DNA of 64,000 bases from Microbacterium oxydans (GTDB lineage Bacteria; Actinomycetota; Actinomycetes; Actinomycetales; Microbacteriaceae): the NCBI RefSeq assembly GCF_900095745.1, contig NZ_FMIR01000018.1, positions 62,001-126,000 of the forward strand, given 5' to 3'. The position numbers and the translations under genes are program-made. Below the pieces are notes generated by a model. That model worked only from the letters and a program-made list of their open reading frames with translations. It was not told the DNA's origin and did not search any database. Positions 48,925 through 56,725 of the stretch are shown one piece after another; position 1 is the first letter of the stretch; every line of letters starts with the position of its first letter.

Positions 48925-49946
48925 GCTCCCGCCTCCGTTCCGGTCGGTGCCGCGGGGGCGGGTGGTGCTGGTGGTGCGGCAGGCGGCGCAGGATGCGGCG
49001 GGGCGGAAGCGGCGGCCTGCGGCAGCGGCGCATGCGGCAGGTTGAGGAACGTGTGCTCCAGGTCGCTCTGCGCGGGGGCGAACTCCGCGACCGGCAGGCC
49101 CGCCTCGACGAGCCGGCGCAGCGACTGCGCCGCAGCGTCTTCACCGGCGAATCCGACCAGCACCGCACCGCGATCGGTGGCGAGGGAATCCGGGGAGAGA
49201 CCGAGGTTCGACGCCACCTGCCAGGTGTCGGCGTTCAGACGCTCGGGAGTCGCGCCCGCCAGCCGCACGCGCCACGCGCGTACAGAGGTCTGCAGGGGAC
49301 CGGCGTCGACCACCGCTCCGGCCACGAGGAAGACGGAGTCATCGACGACCTCTTCCAGCTCCGAGAGGATGTGGCTCGAGATCAGCACCGTGCGCCCCTC
49401 GGCGGCCAGACGACGCAGCAGCTCGCGGAGTTGGACCCGCGCCTCGGGGTCGAGTCCGGATGCCGGCTCGTCGAGGAGCAGCACCTGCGGATCGTGCACG
49501 AGCGCGCGCGCAAGGCCGAGCTTCTGCTTCTGCCCTCGCGACAGCACCTTCGCGGGCGAGTCCGCCAATTCCCCGAGCCCGACGAGCGTGAGCAGCTGCT
49601 GCGCCCGCGCGGCGGCATCCGGCTTCTCGATGCCGTACAGGCGGGCGGTCGTGACGATGGTCTCCCGCGCGGTGAGCGAAGGCCAGGCGCCGAGTGCGTC
49701 GGGCATCCAGCCGAGCAGACGCCGTGCAGCGAGCGGATCGACCGACGGATCGACGCCGCCGATGCTGATCGTCCCGCTGTCCGGGGCGAGAAGTGAGGCG
49801 AGCATGAGGAGCAGCGTCGTCTTGCCCGCTCCGTTCGGCCCGACCAGTCCGGTCACGCGGCCCGGCTCGGCTCGCAGGGTGGCCCCTCGCACCGCCTGCA
49901 CCGTCCCGAACGCTCTACTGACGTCTTGCACCACGATTCCGGTCAT
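48921..49946 (-). CDS. ABC transporter ATP-binding protein (ABC-2 partner)
   Basis: 341 aa. Walker A is GPNGAGKTT, the signature LSRGQKQKL is close to LSxGQ, and Walker B is LLLDEPASGLD. Residues about 220-300 form an additional domain as in Drr/CcmA-like ATPases. The last 35 residues are an Ala/Pro tail ([19 protein letters not shown]), probably disordered. It energises the coupled permease. The start lies 6 nt from CAGACT (49958-49953, minus), a possible leaderless -10 box. Confidence 0.92.
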   Translation of the reverse strand: MTGIVVQDVSRAFGTVQAVRGATLRAEPGRVTGLVGPNGAGKTTLLLMLASLLAPDSGTISIGGVDPSVDPLAARRLLGWMPDALGAWPSLTARETIVTTARLYGIEKPDAAARAQQLLTLVGLGELADSPAKVLSRGQKQKLGLARALVHDPQVLLLDEPASGLDPEARVQLRELLRRLAAEGRTVLISSHILSELEEVVDDSVFLVAGAVVDAGPLQTSVRAWRVRLAGATPERLNADTWQVASNLGLSPDSLATDRGAVLVGFAGEDAAAQSLRRLVEAGLPVAEFAPAQSDLEHTFLNLPHAPLPQAAASAPPHPAPPAAPPAPPAPAAPTGTEAGA

Positions 49947-50035
49947 GCGGTCAGTCTGGCATCCGGACCGCCGCGCGCCCGGGACCTCGGGGCGGATGCT
50001 CAGACACCGAGCCGCACGGGTGACACAATCTCCCC

Positions 50036-50434
50036 ATGCGCACGATCCTCAACATCATCTGGGTCATCCTGGCCGGATGGGCCCTCTTCCTCGGGTACGT
50101 CCTGGCCGGCATCCTGCTGTGCATCCCGATCATCACGATCCCGTGGGCGATCGCCTCGTTCCGCATCGCCGCCTACGCGATCTGGCCGTTCGGCCGCGAG
50201 GTCATCAGCAAGCCGACGGCCGGCGTCGGCTCTTTCCTCGGCAACGTCCTATGGGTGATCCTCGCCGGCTGGTGGCTCGCGATCGGCCACATCGTCTCCG
50301 GCATCCTGCTGTGCATCACGATCATCGGCATCCCGATGGGCATCGCCGACTTCAAGATGGTCCCGGTCTCGCTCATGCCGCTCGGCAAGGAGATCGTCTC
50401 CACCCGTCGCGGCGCCTTCGACCGCACCCTCTGA
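50036..50434 (+). CDS. YccF domain-containing membrane protein
   Basis: 132 aa made of two similar halves. Each has a hydrophobic hairpin ending in a GILLCI...IPWAIASF or GILLCI...IPMGIADF motif, followed by a PFGREV/PLGKEIV segment. This is the YccF family, small inner-membrane proteins of unknown function. CACAAT (50024-50029) lies 6 nt upstream of the ATG, fitting leaderless transcription. A co-oriented hemerythrin-like gene begins 25 nt after its stop. Confidence 0.9.
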   Translation: MRTILNIIWVILAGWALFLGYVLAGILLCIPIITIPWAIASFRIAAYAIWPFGREVISKPTAGVGSFLGNVLWVILAGWWLAIGHIVSGILLCITIIGIPMGIADFKMVPVSLMPLGKEIVSTRRGAFDRTL

Positions 50435-50459
50435 CGCGGCCCCTGCCTACACTGGGGCG

Positions 50460-50921
50460 ATGGATGCCGCCCGCCTGATCGCCTGGGATCACGAGCTCCG
50501 CTCGGCACACTCCCGTCTGCGCGCGGCACTCGCCGCCACCCGCGAGGCCCTCGAGCAGGGCGAAGCGGCACCGGACCCCACCTCCGAGCTCGTGCTCTAC
50601 TGCATCGGCTTCTGCACGGCGCTCGATGGCCACCACGGCGCCGAGGATCGCGCGCTCTTCCCCGCGCTGCGCGCGGAGCATCCCGAACTCGGCGGTGTGA
50701 TCGACAAGCTCATGCAGGACCACTCGATGCTCGCCCACCTCCTCGGCTCGCTGCGCACCGCAGCCGAGCGCGGAGACGATGCGCGCGCGATCGCCGGACA
50801 CCTCGACGGCATCGCCGCGATCATGGAGTCGCACTTCCGGTTCGAGGAGCGCGAGATCCTCGAACCGCTGCGCGCACTCGCGCTCGACGGCGACGTGAAG
50901 ACCGTCCTCGGTCCGCTCTGA
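50460..50921 (+). CDS. Hemerythrin domain-containing protein
   Basis: 153 aa four-helix bundle. Candidate metal ligands are the histidines in AWDHELRSAHSRLR, ALDGHHGAEDRALFP, MQDHSMLAHLL and MESHFRFEERE, the pattern of the hemerythrin HHE family. Such proteins bind a di-iron centre or serve as oxygen/NO sensors. TACACT (50448-50453) 6 nt before the ATG gives it its own leaderless promoter. It faces the glycerophosphodiesterase gene, leaving only 27 nt between the stops. Confidence 0.9.
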   Translation: MDAARLIAWDHELRSAHSRLRAALAATREALEQGEAAPDPTSELVLYCIGFCTALDGHHGAEDRALFPALRAEHPELGGVIDKLMQDHSMLAHLLGSLRTAAERGDDARAIAGHLDGIAAIMESHFRFEEREILEPLRALALDGDVKTVLGPL

Positions 50922-50948
50922 CCCGCGGCGGCCGGAAGGCACCTCCGC

Positions 50949-51935
50949 TCAGCTGCGGAAGAACGCGACGCCCAGATCGGGGTGGTCCACGAACACGCCG
51001 TCGATACCCTGGCGCGCGATGACGCCCCACTCCGACTCGTAGTCCCCGAACGCCGAGCGTCCACCCGAGCCGCGGAACTCCGGCGACAGGAACGCGTTCT
51101 CCGGCCGGCACGTCCAGGTGAAGACCTGCAGGCCGCGCGCATGCGCATCGGCGACGATCGTGTTGCCGCGGTCGAGCAGCATCTTCTTGCTGACGCTGAT
51201 GCCGTCGACACGGCCCACCAGACCGTCGAGCCCCTGCGGAGTGACGGTCGCCTTGTACGTGAGCGCCTGCTTGCCCTCGGCCACCAGCCGGTCGTACGGG
51301 CGGCCGGTCGCCTCGATGAGGTAGATGTACGACGCCGCGACGCCGCGCTCGCGCAACTGTCCGAGCACCGTCGACTCGAAGCACTCGATCACCAGAGGCA
51401 GCTCTCCGTCGGCCCAGCCCGCGTCCCGCAGCTCGCGCTCGATCAACGGAGCCAGATCGAGGCCGATGCTCGCGAAGTACGTGGCGTGCTTGACCTCGAG
51501 CACCACACCGATCTCTCGGCCGTGCTCGACCGAGCCGTCGCGCACGATGTCGAGCACGTCCCGCAGGCGGAGGATGGCCTGCGAGTCGTCGAAGCTCGCG
51601 CTCGACACCCGCACCTCGGGCAGGCGCTCGCGTCCGCGCAGAGTCGACAGCTCCCCCCAGGTGAAGTCCTCGGTGAACCAGCCGGTCAGCGCCTGTCCGT
51701 CGACGCGCTTGGTCGTCTTGCGGTCGGCGAACTCCGGATGCAGGGCGACGTCGGTCGTGCCCGAGATCTCGTTCTCATGCCGCACGACGAGGACGCCGTC
51801 CTTCGTAGCCACGACGTCGGGTTCCACGGCATCCACGCCCATGGCGAGCGCGAGCTCGTAGGAGGAGCGGCTGTGCTCCGGTCGATAGCCGGGCGCACCG
51901 CGGTGCCCGATGACGAGGGGTGATTTCCTGGGCAC
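50949..51935 (-). CDS. Glycerophosphodiester phosphodiesterase
   Basis: 328 aa from a GTG at 51935, supported by a TACGCT box exactly 6 nt upstream (51947-51942); a GTG at 51953 is the alternative. LVIGHRGAPGYRPEHSRSSYELAL has the catalytic HRG with the EHS equivalent of the ENT motif, and VDAVEPDVVATKDGVLVVRHE holds the metal-binding Glu, Asp and His. No signal peptide is obvious, so it is probably cytoplasmic. It would split glycerophosphodiesters into glycerol-3-phosphate and an alcohol. Confidence 0.92.
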   Translation of the reverse strand: MPRKSPLVIGHRGAPGYRPEHSRSSYELALAMGVDAVEPDVVATKDGVLVVRHENEISGTTDVALHPEFADRKTTKRVDGQALTGWFTEDFTWGELSTLRGRERLPEVRVSSASFDDSQAILRLRDVLDIVRDGSVEHGREIGVVLEVKHATYFASIGLDLAPLIERELRDAGWADGELPLVIECFESTVLGQLRERGVAASYIYLIEATGRPYDRLVAEGKQALTYKATVTPQGLDGLVGRVDGISVSKKMLLDRGNTIVADAHARGLQVFTWTCRPENAFLSPEFRGSGGRSAFGDYESEWGVIARQGIDGVFVDHPDLGVAFFRS

Positions 51936-52025
51936 GCTCTCAGCGTAGAACACGCCCGGAGCGCCATCGCCCGAGTATCGTGGAGGAAAGAGACCTACTA
52001 CCCCCCTTTGGAGTGAGGCCCACCA

Positions 52026-52952
52026 ATGAGCAACTTCGCTTTCAACAACCCTGCTTTCCAGCAGCAGGACCCGCGCAATGTCGCGACCTACCCGGGCGGA
52101 CCTCAGGCTGCTCAGGGCGCGCAGAACGCCTCGCTCCAGCACGGGGCGATGGATGTCGCGGCCAACGCGCAGCTCGAGGGCATGTACGCCGCGCCGCCTG
52201 CCGGTGCGATCGAGACCGACCGGATGTCCGTCGAGGACACCGTCTGGAAGACCGCCGGCCTGTTCGCCATCCTGCTCGTCACCGCCGCCATCGGCTGGGT
52301 GTGGACGCTCGGTGGGATCGACGCTCCGCCGTACAACCCCCAGAACCCGGCGCCCGTCAACATGATGCCGTGGATCATCGGCGCGCTCGGCGGCTTCGTG
52401 CTCGCGATGGTCATCACCTTCACGTCGCGCAAGAAGGTGCGCCCCGCGCTCATCTTCGGCTACGCCGCGCTCGAGGGCCTCTTCATCGGTGGCATCTCGG
52501 CGTTCTTCGAGGTCATCTACCCGGGCATCGTCTTCCAGGCGACGCTCGCGACCGTATCGGTCGTCGGTGTGACCCTGGCGCTCTTCGCGAGCGGAAAGAT
52601 CCGCGCGTCGAAGAAGGCGACCAAGATCTTCATGATCGCCATGATGGGCTACCTCGTCTTCTCGCTGCTGAACCTGGTCCTCATGTGGACCGGCGTGCTG
52701 CCGCAGGACCAGGCGTTCGGCATGCTCAGCGCCACCATCATGGGCATCCCGCTCGGCGTCATCATCGGCGTCCTGGTGGTCATCATGGCCGCGTACTCGC
52801 TGGTGCTCGACTTCGACCAGATCCAGCAGGGCGTCCGCAACGGGGCTCCCCGCCAGTACGGCTGGCTCGGCGCCTTCGGCATCATGGTCACGGTCGTGTG
52901 GCTCTACGTCGAGATCCTGCGCATCATCGCGATCGTCCGCGGCAACAACTGA
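52026..52952 (+). CDS. Bax inhibitor-1/YccA family membrane protein
   Basis: 308 aa. An N-terminal Gln/Asn/Ala-rich cytoplasmic stretch (residues 1-70) precedes seven hydrophobic helices. MSVEDTVWKTAGLFAILLVTAAIGWVW opens the membrane part, and FGYAALEGLFIGGISAFFE and VLDFDQIQQGVRNGAP carry the conserved Asp/Glu pair of the BI-1/YetJ group. These proteins are calcium-leak channels or protease regulators elsewhere. GGAGTGAGG precedes the ATG. It is followed by a strong intrinsic terminator. Confidence 0.92.
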   Translation: MSNFAFNNPAFQQQDPRNVATYPGGPQAAQGAQNASLQHGAMDVAANAQLEGMYAAPPAGAIETDRMSVEDTVWKTAGLFAILLVTAAIGWVWTLGGIDAPPYNPQNPAPVNMMPWIIGALGGFVLAMVITFTSRKKVRPALIFGYAALEGLFIGGISAFFEVIYPGIVFQATLATVSVVGVTLALFASGKIRASKKATKIFMIAMMGYLVFSLLNLVLMWTGVLPQDQAFGMLSATIMGIPLGVIIGVLVVIMAAYSLVLDFDQIQQGVRNGAPRQYGWLGAFGIMVTVVWLYVEILRIIAIVRGNN

Positions 52953-52968
52953 CGCGAACCGTCTTTCG

Positions 52969-53000
52969 AAAGGCCCGTCTCCCCTGGAGGCGGGCCTTTT
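52969..53000 (+). terminator. Intrinsic terminator after the YccA-family gene
   Basis: AAAGGCCCG (52969-52977) pairs with CGGGCCTTT (52991-52999), with CTCC/GGAG closing the inner stem and a T-run at the end. Confidence 0.88.
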
Positions 53001-53111
53001 GGCATACCCGGGGAGGTGTGCGCAAGGGGTTGTCGTGCGGTCTCGAAGAGCGGCAGTGTGGGTGTCACGAAGCCCTGGCACCCCGGGGCTCCCGACACAT
53101 AGGAGCTGACC

Positions 53112-53384
53112 ATGAGTTTTCTCGGCTTTCTTCTCCTCGGCCTCATCGCCGGGGCCATCGCCAAGCTGATCCTGCCCGGCAAGCAGGGTGGCGGGTGGTT
53201 CATCACCCTCCTTCTCGGCGTCGTCGGCGCCCTGCTCGGCGGCTGGCTCGGCAGCCTGATCCTCAACCGTCCGCTGACCGAGTTCTGGGATCTGGGCACC
53301 TGGCTCCTCGCCATCGCCGGCTCGATCGTCGTGCTGCTGATCTACGGTCTGATCGCCGGTCGCGGTCAGAAGGTCAACGACTGA
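53112..53384 (+). CDS. GlsB/YeaQ/YmgE family stress-response membrane protein
   Basis: 90 aa with three hydrophobic helices. SFLGFLLLGLIAGAIAKLILPGKQGGGWFITLLLGVVGALLGGWLG (read in parts) matches the family, whose members are general-stress membrane proteins also called transglycosylase-associated. GGAG lies 8 nt before the ATG. The 159 bp upstream of the ATG include the terminator of the previous gene and probably its own promoter. It ends at a shared terminator with the convergent sigma factor. Confidence 0.93.
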   Translation: MSFLGFLLLGLIAGAIAKLILPGKQGGGWFITLLLGVVGALLGGWLGSLILNRPLTEFWDLGTWLLAIAGSIVVLLIYGLIAGRGQKVND

Positions 53385-53406
53385 CGCTTCCCCGAAGTCC
53401 CACACG

Positions 53407-53448
53407 CCCGTCCCCTTCGGCAGCCTCGTGCTTCCCGAAGGGGGCGGG
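53407..53448. terminator. Bidirectional terminator between GlsB-type and sigma factor genes
   Basis: CCCGTCCCCTTCGG (53407-53420) and CCGAAGGGGGCGGG (53435-53448) pair over 14 positions with one T-G wobble. It directly abuts the sigma factor stop codon (53449), and a T-rich run follows on the plus strand. Confidence 0.85.
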
Positions 53449-54744
53449 TCATTTCTCTGCCCCGGCGGCCTTCCGCTCGAGCAGCGACCGTTCGCGATCG
53501 TTCCCCGCGAGGCCGGCGGCGACCGCGAATTCGCTCCGCGCCTCCTCCTCGCGCCCGAGCCGGCGCAGCAGCTCCCCCCGGGTCGCGGGCAGCAGGTGGT
53601 ACCCGCGCAGCGCTCCCGCGCTCGAGAGCTGATCGATGATGCGCAACGCGGATGCCGGGCCGGTCGCCATCGCGACCGCCGCCGCGCGGTTGAGCTCCAC
53701 CACCGGCGAGGGGGCTACCCGTCCGAGCGCTTCGTAGAGCAGCACGATGCGGTCCCAGTCGGTGTCATCGATGGATGCCGCCACGGCATGACACTCGGCG
53801 ATCGCGGCCTGCAGGCAGTAGGCACCGCGACCGCGGCCGAGTGCGTCGGCCGTCGCCAGCGCCGCTCGACCGCGGGTGATGCGCCCGCGATCCCACCGCC
53901 CACGGTCTTGATCGGCGAGCAGCACGGGATCGCCGTTCCGGTCCACGCGCGCGGCGAACCGCGCCGCGGTGAGCTCCATCAGCGCCAGCAGGCCGTGCAC
54001 CTCGGGCTCGCGCGGCATCAGCGCCGCGAGCACCCGGCCCAGACGGATGGCCTCGTCGCTCAGCTCGGGCCGCATCCATTCCGGGCCGCTGCTCGCCGCA
54101 TGCGCCTCGTTGAAGATGAGGTACAGCACGCCGAGGATGGCACTCAGACGCGCTGCATGTTCCTCGCGGGGCGGCACCTCGAAGGGAGCGTTCGCCGCGG
54201 CGAGGGTCTTCTTCGCCCGCACGATCCGCTGCTGCACGGTCGCCGTCGGCACGAGAAAGGCGCGGGCGATCTCCTCGCTCGACAGACCGCCGACCACCCG
54301 CAGCGTCAGGGCGACCTGCGCTTCCTTCGACAGCACCGGGTGGCAGGCGATGAAGATCAGACGCAGCACGTCGTCGTCGACCGCATCCGGGTCCCACAGC
54401 ACGTCCGGCGCCTCGGCCTGCTCCCGCTCCAGGTCGTGACCGAGAGCGGCGACCCGGGCATCCAGGCGCTCCGCGCGGCGCCACCCGTCGATCGCCTTGC
54501 GCTTCGCGACCGCCGTGAGCCAGGCCCCCGCGTTGCGCGGCACTCCCTCGACCGGCCACTGCCGGAGCGCATCGACCAGCGCCTCCTGGGCGAGGTCCTC
54601 CGCGAGTCCGAAGTCGCCGACCATGCGGGTGAGCGCCCCCACGATGCGCGCGGACTCGATGCGCCACACCGCGGCGACCGCACGCTCCGCCGACCCGTCC
54701 TCGGGGGCGGAGCGCGCCGTCTCGTCGTTCGCGGATCCGTCCAT
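53449..54744 (-). CDS. ECF42-group RNA polymerase sigma factor
   Basis: 431 aa from the ATG at 54744. Region sigma-2 lies in residues about 20-95 (RIVGALTRMVGDFGLAEDLAQEALVDAL) and sigma-4 in 125-185 (LSSEEIARAFLVPTATVQQRIVRAKKTL). The remaining 240 residues are a helical TPR-like C-terminal extension with LGVLYLIFNEAH and YCLQAAIAECHA. This length and the partner DGPF/YCII gene mark the ECF42 group. The start overlaps the stop of that partner (TGATG), so they are coupled. No anti-sigma gene is present; the C-terminal extension is thought to control activity in this group. Confidence 0.93.
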   Translation of the reverse strand: MDGSANDETARSAPEDGSAERAVAAVWRIESARIVGALTRMVGDFGLAEDLAQEALVDALRQWPVEGVPRNAGAWLTAVAKRKAIDGWRRAERLDARVAALGHDLEREQAEAPDVLWDPDAVDDDVLRLIFIACHPVLSKEAQVALTLRVVGGLSSEEIARAFLVPTATVQQRIVRAKKTLAAANAPFEVPPREEHAARLSAILGVLYLIFNEAHAASSGPEWMRPELSDEAIRLGRVLAALMPREPEVHGLLALMELTAARFAARVDRNGDPVLLADQDRGRWDRGRITRGRAALATADALGRGRGAYCLQAAIAECHAVAASIDDTDWDRIVLLYEALGRVAPSPVVELNRAAAVAMATGPASALRIIDQLSSAGALRGYHLLPATRGELLRRLGREEEARSEFAVAAGLAGNDRERSLLERKAAGAEK

Positions 54745-55169
54745 CACTGCTGGGCGCGCTGTGCCGCTTCCTCGCGCCAGCCGGCTTCCTTCTCGATCCA
54801 CTCGTTGTCGGCCGGGAAGTCCTCCACACCGGTGACACGACGCACTTCGAGGAACGATCCGGCGCCGAGGGGTGCGCGGCTCGCCCATTCGGCGGCTTCC
54901 TCGCGCGACGAGACCTCGACGATCCAGAACCCGTTGAACAGCTCTTTGGTCTCGCCGTAGGGGCCGTCGGTGATGAGCGGCTTCTCGGCGCTGAAGTCGA
55001 CGACGAATCCCTCGGCGGCGTCGGTCAGGCCCTCGCCCGCGACCAGCACGCCGGCCTTGATCATCGACTCGTTGTACTTGCCCATGGCCTCGATGACCTG
55101 CTCGAAAGGCATCTCCTTGTATGCCTCGACGGCGGTGTCGTCTGCGCGCATGATGAGCATGAACTTCAT
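54744..55169 (-). CDS. YCII-related (DGPF) protein, ECF42 partner
   Basis: 141 aa from the ATG at 55169, preceded by AAGGAGAA. MKFMLIMRADDTAVEAYKEM opens a YCII/DGPF ferredoxin-like domain, and ITDGPYGETKELFNGFWIVE holds the name-giving motif (DGPY here). These small proteins are encoded next to ECF42 sigma factors and are their usual targets; their biochemical role is not known. A promoter matching the published ECF42 motif lies 50-76 nt upstream, so the operon is probably autoregulated. Confidence 0.92.
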   Translation of the reverse strand: MKFMLIMRADDTAVEAYKEMPFEQVIEAMGKYNESMIKAGVLVAGEGLTDAAEGFVVDFSAEKPLITDGPYGETKELFNGFWIVEVSSREEAAEWASRAPLGAGSFLEVRRVTGVEDFPADNEWIEKEAGWREEAAQRAQQ

Positions 55170-55218
55170 GATGTTCTCCTTGTTCGAAGGGCCGTCTCTC
55201 GACCCTCTCACTTCAGAC

Positions 55219-55245
55219 GTCGAACGGGAACGGCCCGGATCGACA
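55219..55245 (-). promoter_or_regulatory. Probable ECF42-type promoter
   Basis: On the minus strand TGTCGA (55245-55240) and CGAC (55222-55219) are spaced by 17 bp. This fits the bipartite TGTCGA / CG(A/T)C motif that I recall for ECF42 targets. An overlapping CGTC occurs three bases on. It lies 50 nt before the DGPF start. Confidence 0.65.
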
Positions 55246-55276
55246 TCGTCGGCAGAAGTCTTCGAGATTTCTTTTG

Positions 55277-55320
55277 CCGTCGCGCATGGGTCCGTCGTCG
55301 AGCCGGATCCGGCGCGACGG
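55277..55320 (-). terminator. Hairpin after the glycosyltransferase gene
   Basis: CCGTCGCGC (55277-55285) pairs with GCGCGACGG (55312-55320) around a 26-nt loop that itself contains GCCGGATCCGGC. It lies 12 nt beyond the stop at 55332. There is no U-tract on the minus strand, so termination is uncertain. Confidence 0.45.
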
Positions 55321-55331
55321 AGAACGGGGTA

Positions 55332-56717
55332 TCAGCGACGCGGCGGGGCTGCGACCGCGGTCGCGATCACGGAGGCGAGGGCGTCGAGCGAGCGCTGCGG
55401 GCTCCAGGCAGCGGCGACCGTCGGCGCCTCAGCGCTCAGCGCGGCGAGTCGATCGGGGTCGGTCAGCAAGGAACGGACCGCGTCTCCCAGCGCCTCGATG
55501 TCGCCGTCCGGGACCAGCACTCCCCCGCCGACGCCGAGGACGTCGCGGATGCCGTAGCGCACGTCGTACGACACCACGGGCGTGCCGTGGAGGAGCGATT
55601 CGACCACACCGAGCGGCTGCCCCTCGAACGCCGTCGACGTGACGAGGAGCGATGCGCGATCGAGGACGGTGCCGGGGGTCTGCGTGTAACCGGCGAGGAC
55701 GACACGGTCCCCCGCCGCGAGTTCCTCGATCAGCGCCTGCAGTCGTCCCTGCTCGGGGCCACCACCCCAGATCTCCATCCGGGTGCCCGGCACGTCGGCC
55801 GCGAGGAACGCGCGGATCGCCTGGTCGACGCGCTTCCCGGGTGCGAGGCGTCCGAGCATGATCACGAGGCCGTCCTCGCGCAGGTCGTCGCGGGCCTCCA
55901 CCGGAGCGATGGGATTCGGCACCACGACGTGCGACGCCGCGTCCCCGAACCGGGCCACCACATCGTCGCGCTGGGTGACGGTCGGCCAGATCACGGCGTC
56001 GAACCGGTCGGCCAGGCGGAACCACCGGGTCCAGAGCGTGTTCATGGTCGCGTCCGGCGTGTACGGCGCCTCGACGTGCATGGTGTGAATGGTGTGGACG
56101 ATGCGCACGCGCGGATCCGCCCAGTCCGCGATGAGCTCGCCCAATTGGCGGGACTCGCAGATCACGACGATGCGACGGTCACCGAACGCGGCCGTCACGT
56201 GGTCGAGCCACGCGCGGTAGAGACCGCGGAAGCCGTGCAGCGCTCCGGAGACCTCGCCCGCGCCGTCGTAGACCAGTACCGGCTCCTCCGTGAGATGCCA
56301 ATCCGGGTTGCCCGGGATCACCGGGAGCGCCGCGAACGGTCGGCCCTCGGCATCCGTCAGCACGCGGTACTCGACGTCGGGATCGGGGGTCACCGCGGCG
56401 TCGGCGGCAGCGCGCAGCCAGCCTGCCGCTCCGCCATCCGGCTGCACTGCCTCGTCGAAGAGGTTGCGCATCCGCGACGCGTCGAGAAGCGAGCCCTGCT
56501 CGACGAACGTCCCGCGGTGCGCAGCATGGTCCGCCGCGGTACCCGGGTCGAACGTGAGCAGCTGCGGGCCGGAGCCGTCGGCGACACCTGCGCCCGCCAG
56601 CTGACGGGCGCGCGCGAGCGTCGCGATCGTGTACCCGCCGTCCAGGCCCGGGATCAGCCGGCTGGACAGCACCAGGTACTCGGCGTCGGGCAGAGCCGGC
56701 GCCGCATCGGGGAGCAT
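55332..56717 (-). CDS. GT4 glycosyltransferase, poly(glycerol-phosphate) glucosyltransferase-like
   Basis: 461 aa from the ATG at 56717, behind AGGGAG; a GTG at 56735 overlaps guaA and is less likely. The N-terminal half is variable. The C-terminal GT-B domain has VVPNPIAPVEARDDL, LVIMLGRLAPGKRVDQAIRAF, IWGGGPEQGRLQALI and FEGQPLGVVESLLHGTPVVSYDVRYGIRDVL, the donor-site Glu motif of family GT4 (read in parts). It resembles TagE/GtfA-type enzymes that decorate teichoic acids or surface proteins. Its start is only 8 nt after the guaA stop, so it belongs to that operon. Acceptor unknown. Confidence 0.88.
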   Translation of the reverse strand: MLPDAAPALPDAEYLVLSSRLIPGLDGGYTIATLARARQLAGAGVADGSGPQLLTFDPGTAADHAAHRGTFVEQGSLLDASRMRNLFDEAVQPDGGAAGWLRAAADAAVTPDPDVEYRVLTDAEGRPFAALPVIPGNPDWHLTEEPVLVYDGAGEVSGALHGFRGLYRAWLDHVTAAFGDRRIVVICESRQLGELIADWADPRVRIVHTIHTMHVEAPYTPDATMNTLWTRWFRLADRFDAVIWPTVTQRDDVVARFGDAASHVVVPNPIAPVEARDDLREDGLVIMLGRLAPGKRVDQAIRAFLAADVPGTRMEIWGGGPEQGRLQALIEELAAGDRVVLAGYTQTPGTVLDRASLLVTSTAFEGQPLGVVESLLHGTPVVSYDVRYGIRDVLGVGGGVLVPDGDIEALGDAVRSLLTDPDRLAALSAEAPTVAAAWSPQRSLDALASVIATAVAAPPRR

Positions 56718-56725
56718 GGTGCTCC

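Noticed and set aside
45433..50478. A 1681-codon open frame on the plus strand
   Set aside because: It runs antisense through the lamin-tail, ABC permease and ATPase genes. Its Arg/Gly/Val-rich translation has no domain, and stop codons are simply rare in this frame at high GC.
51972..51985. CGAGTATCG-GGAG similarity to the TetR operator region at 32567
   Set aside because: Only one half-site is present near the YccA-family gene and there is no inverted arm, so it is probably coincidental.
50949..53405. Extending the glycerophosphodiesterase to a 818-codon protein
   Set aside because: The extra N-terminal part is antisense to the YccA-family and GlsB-type genes. The HRG motif lies just after the chosen GTG, which has a -10 box 6 nt upstream.
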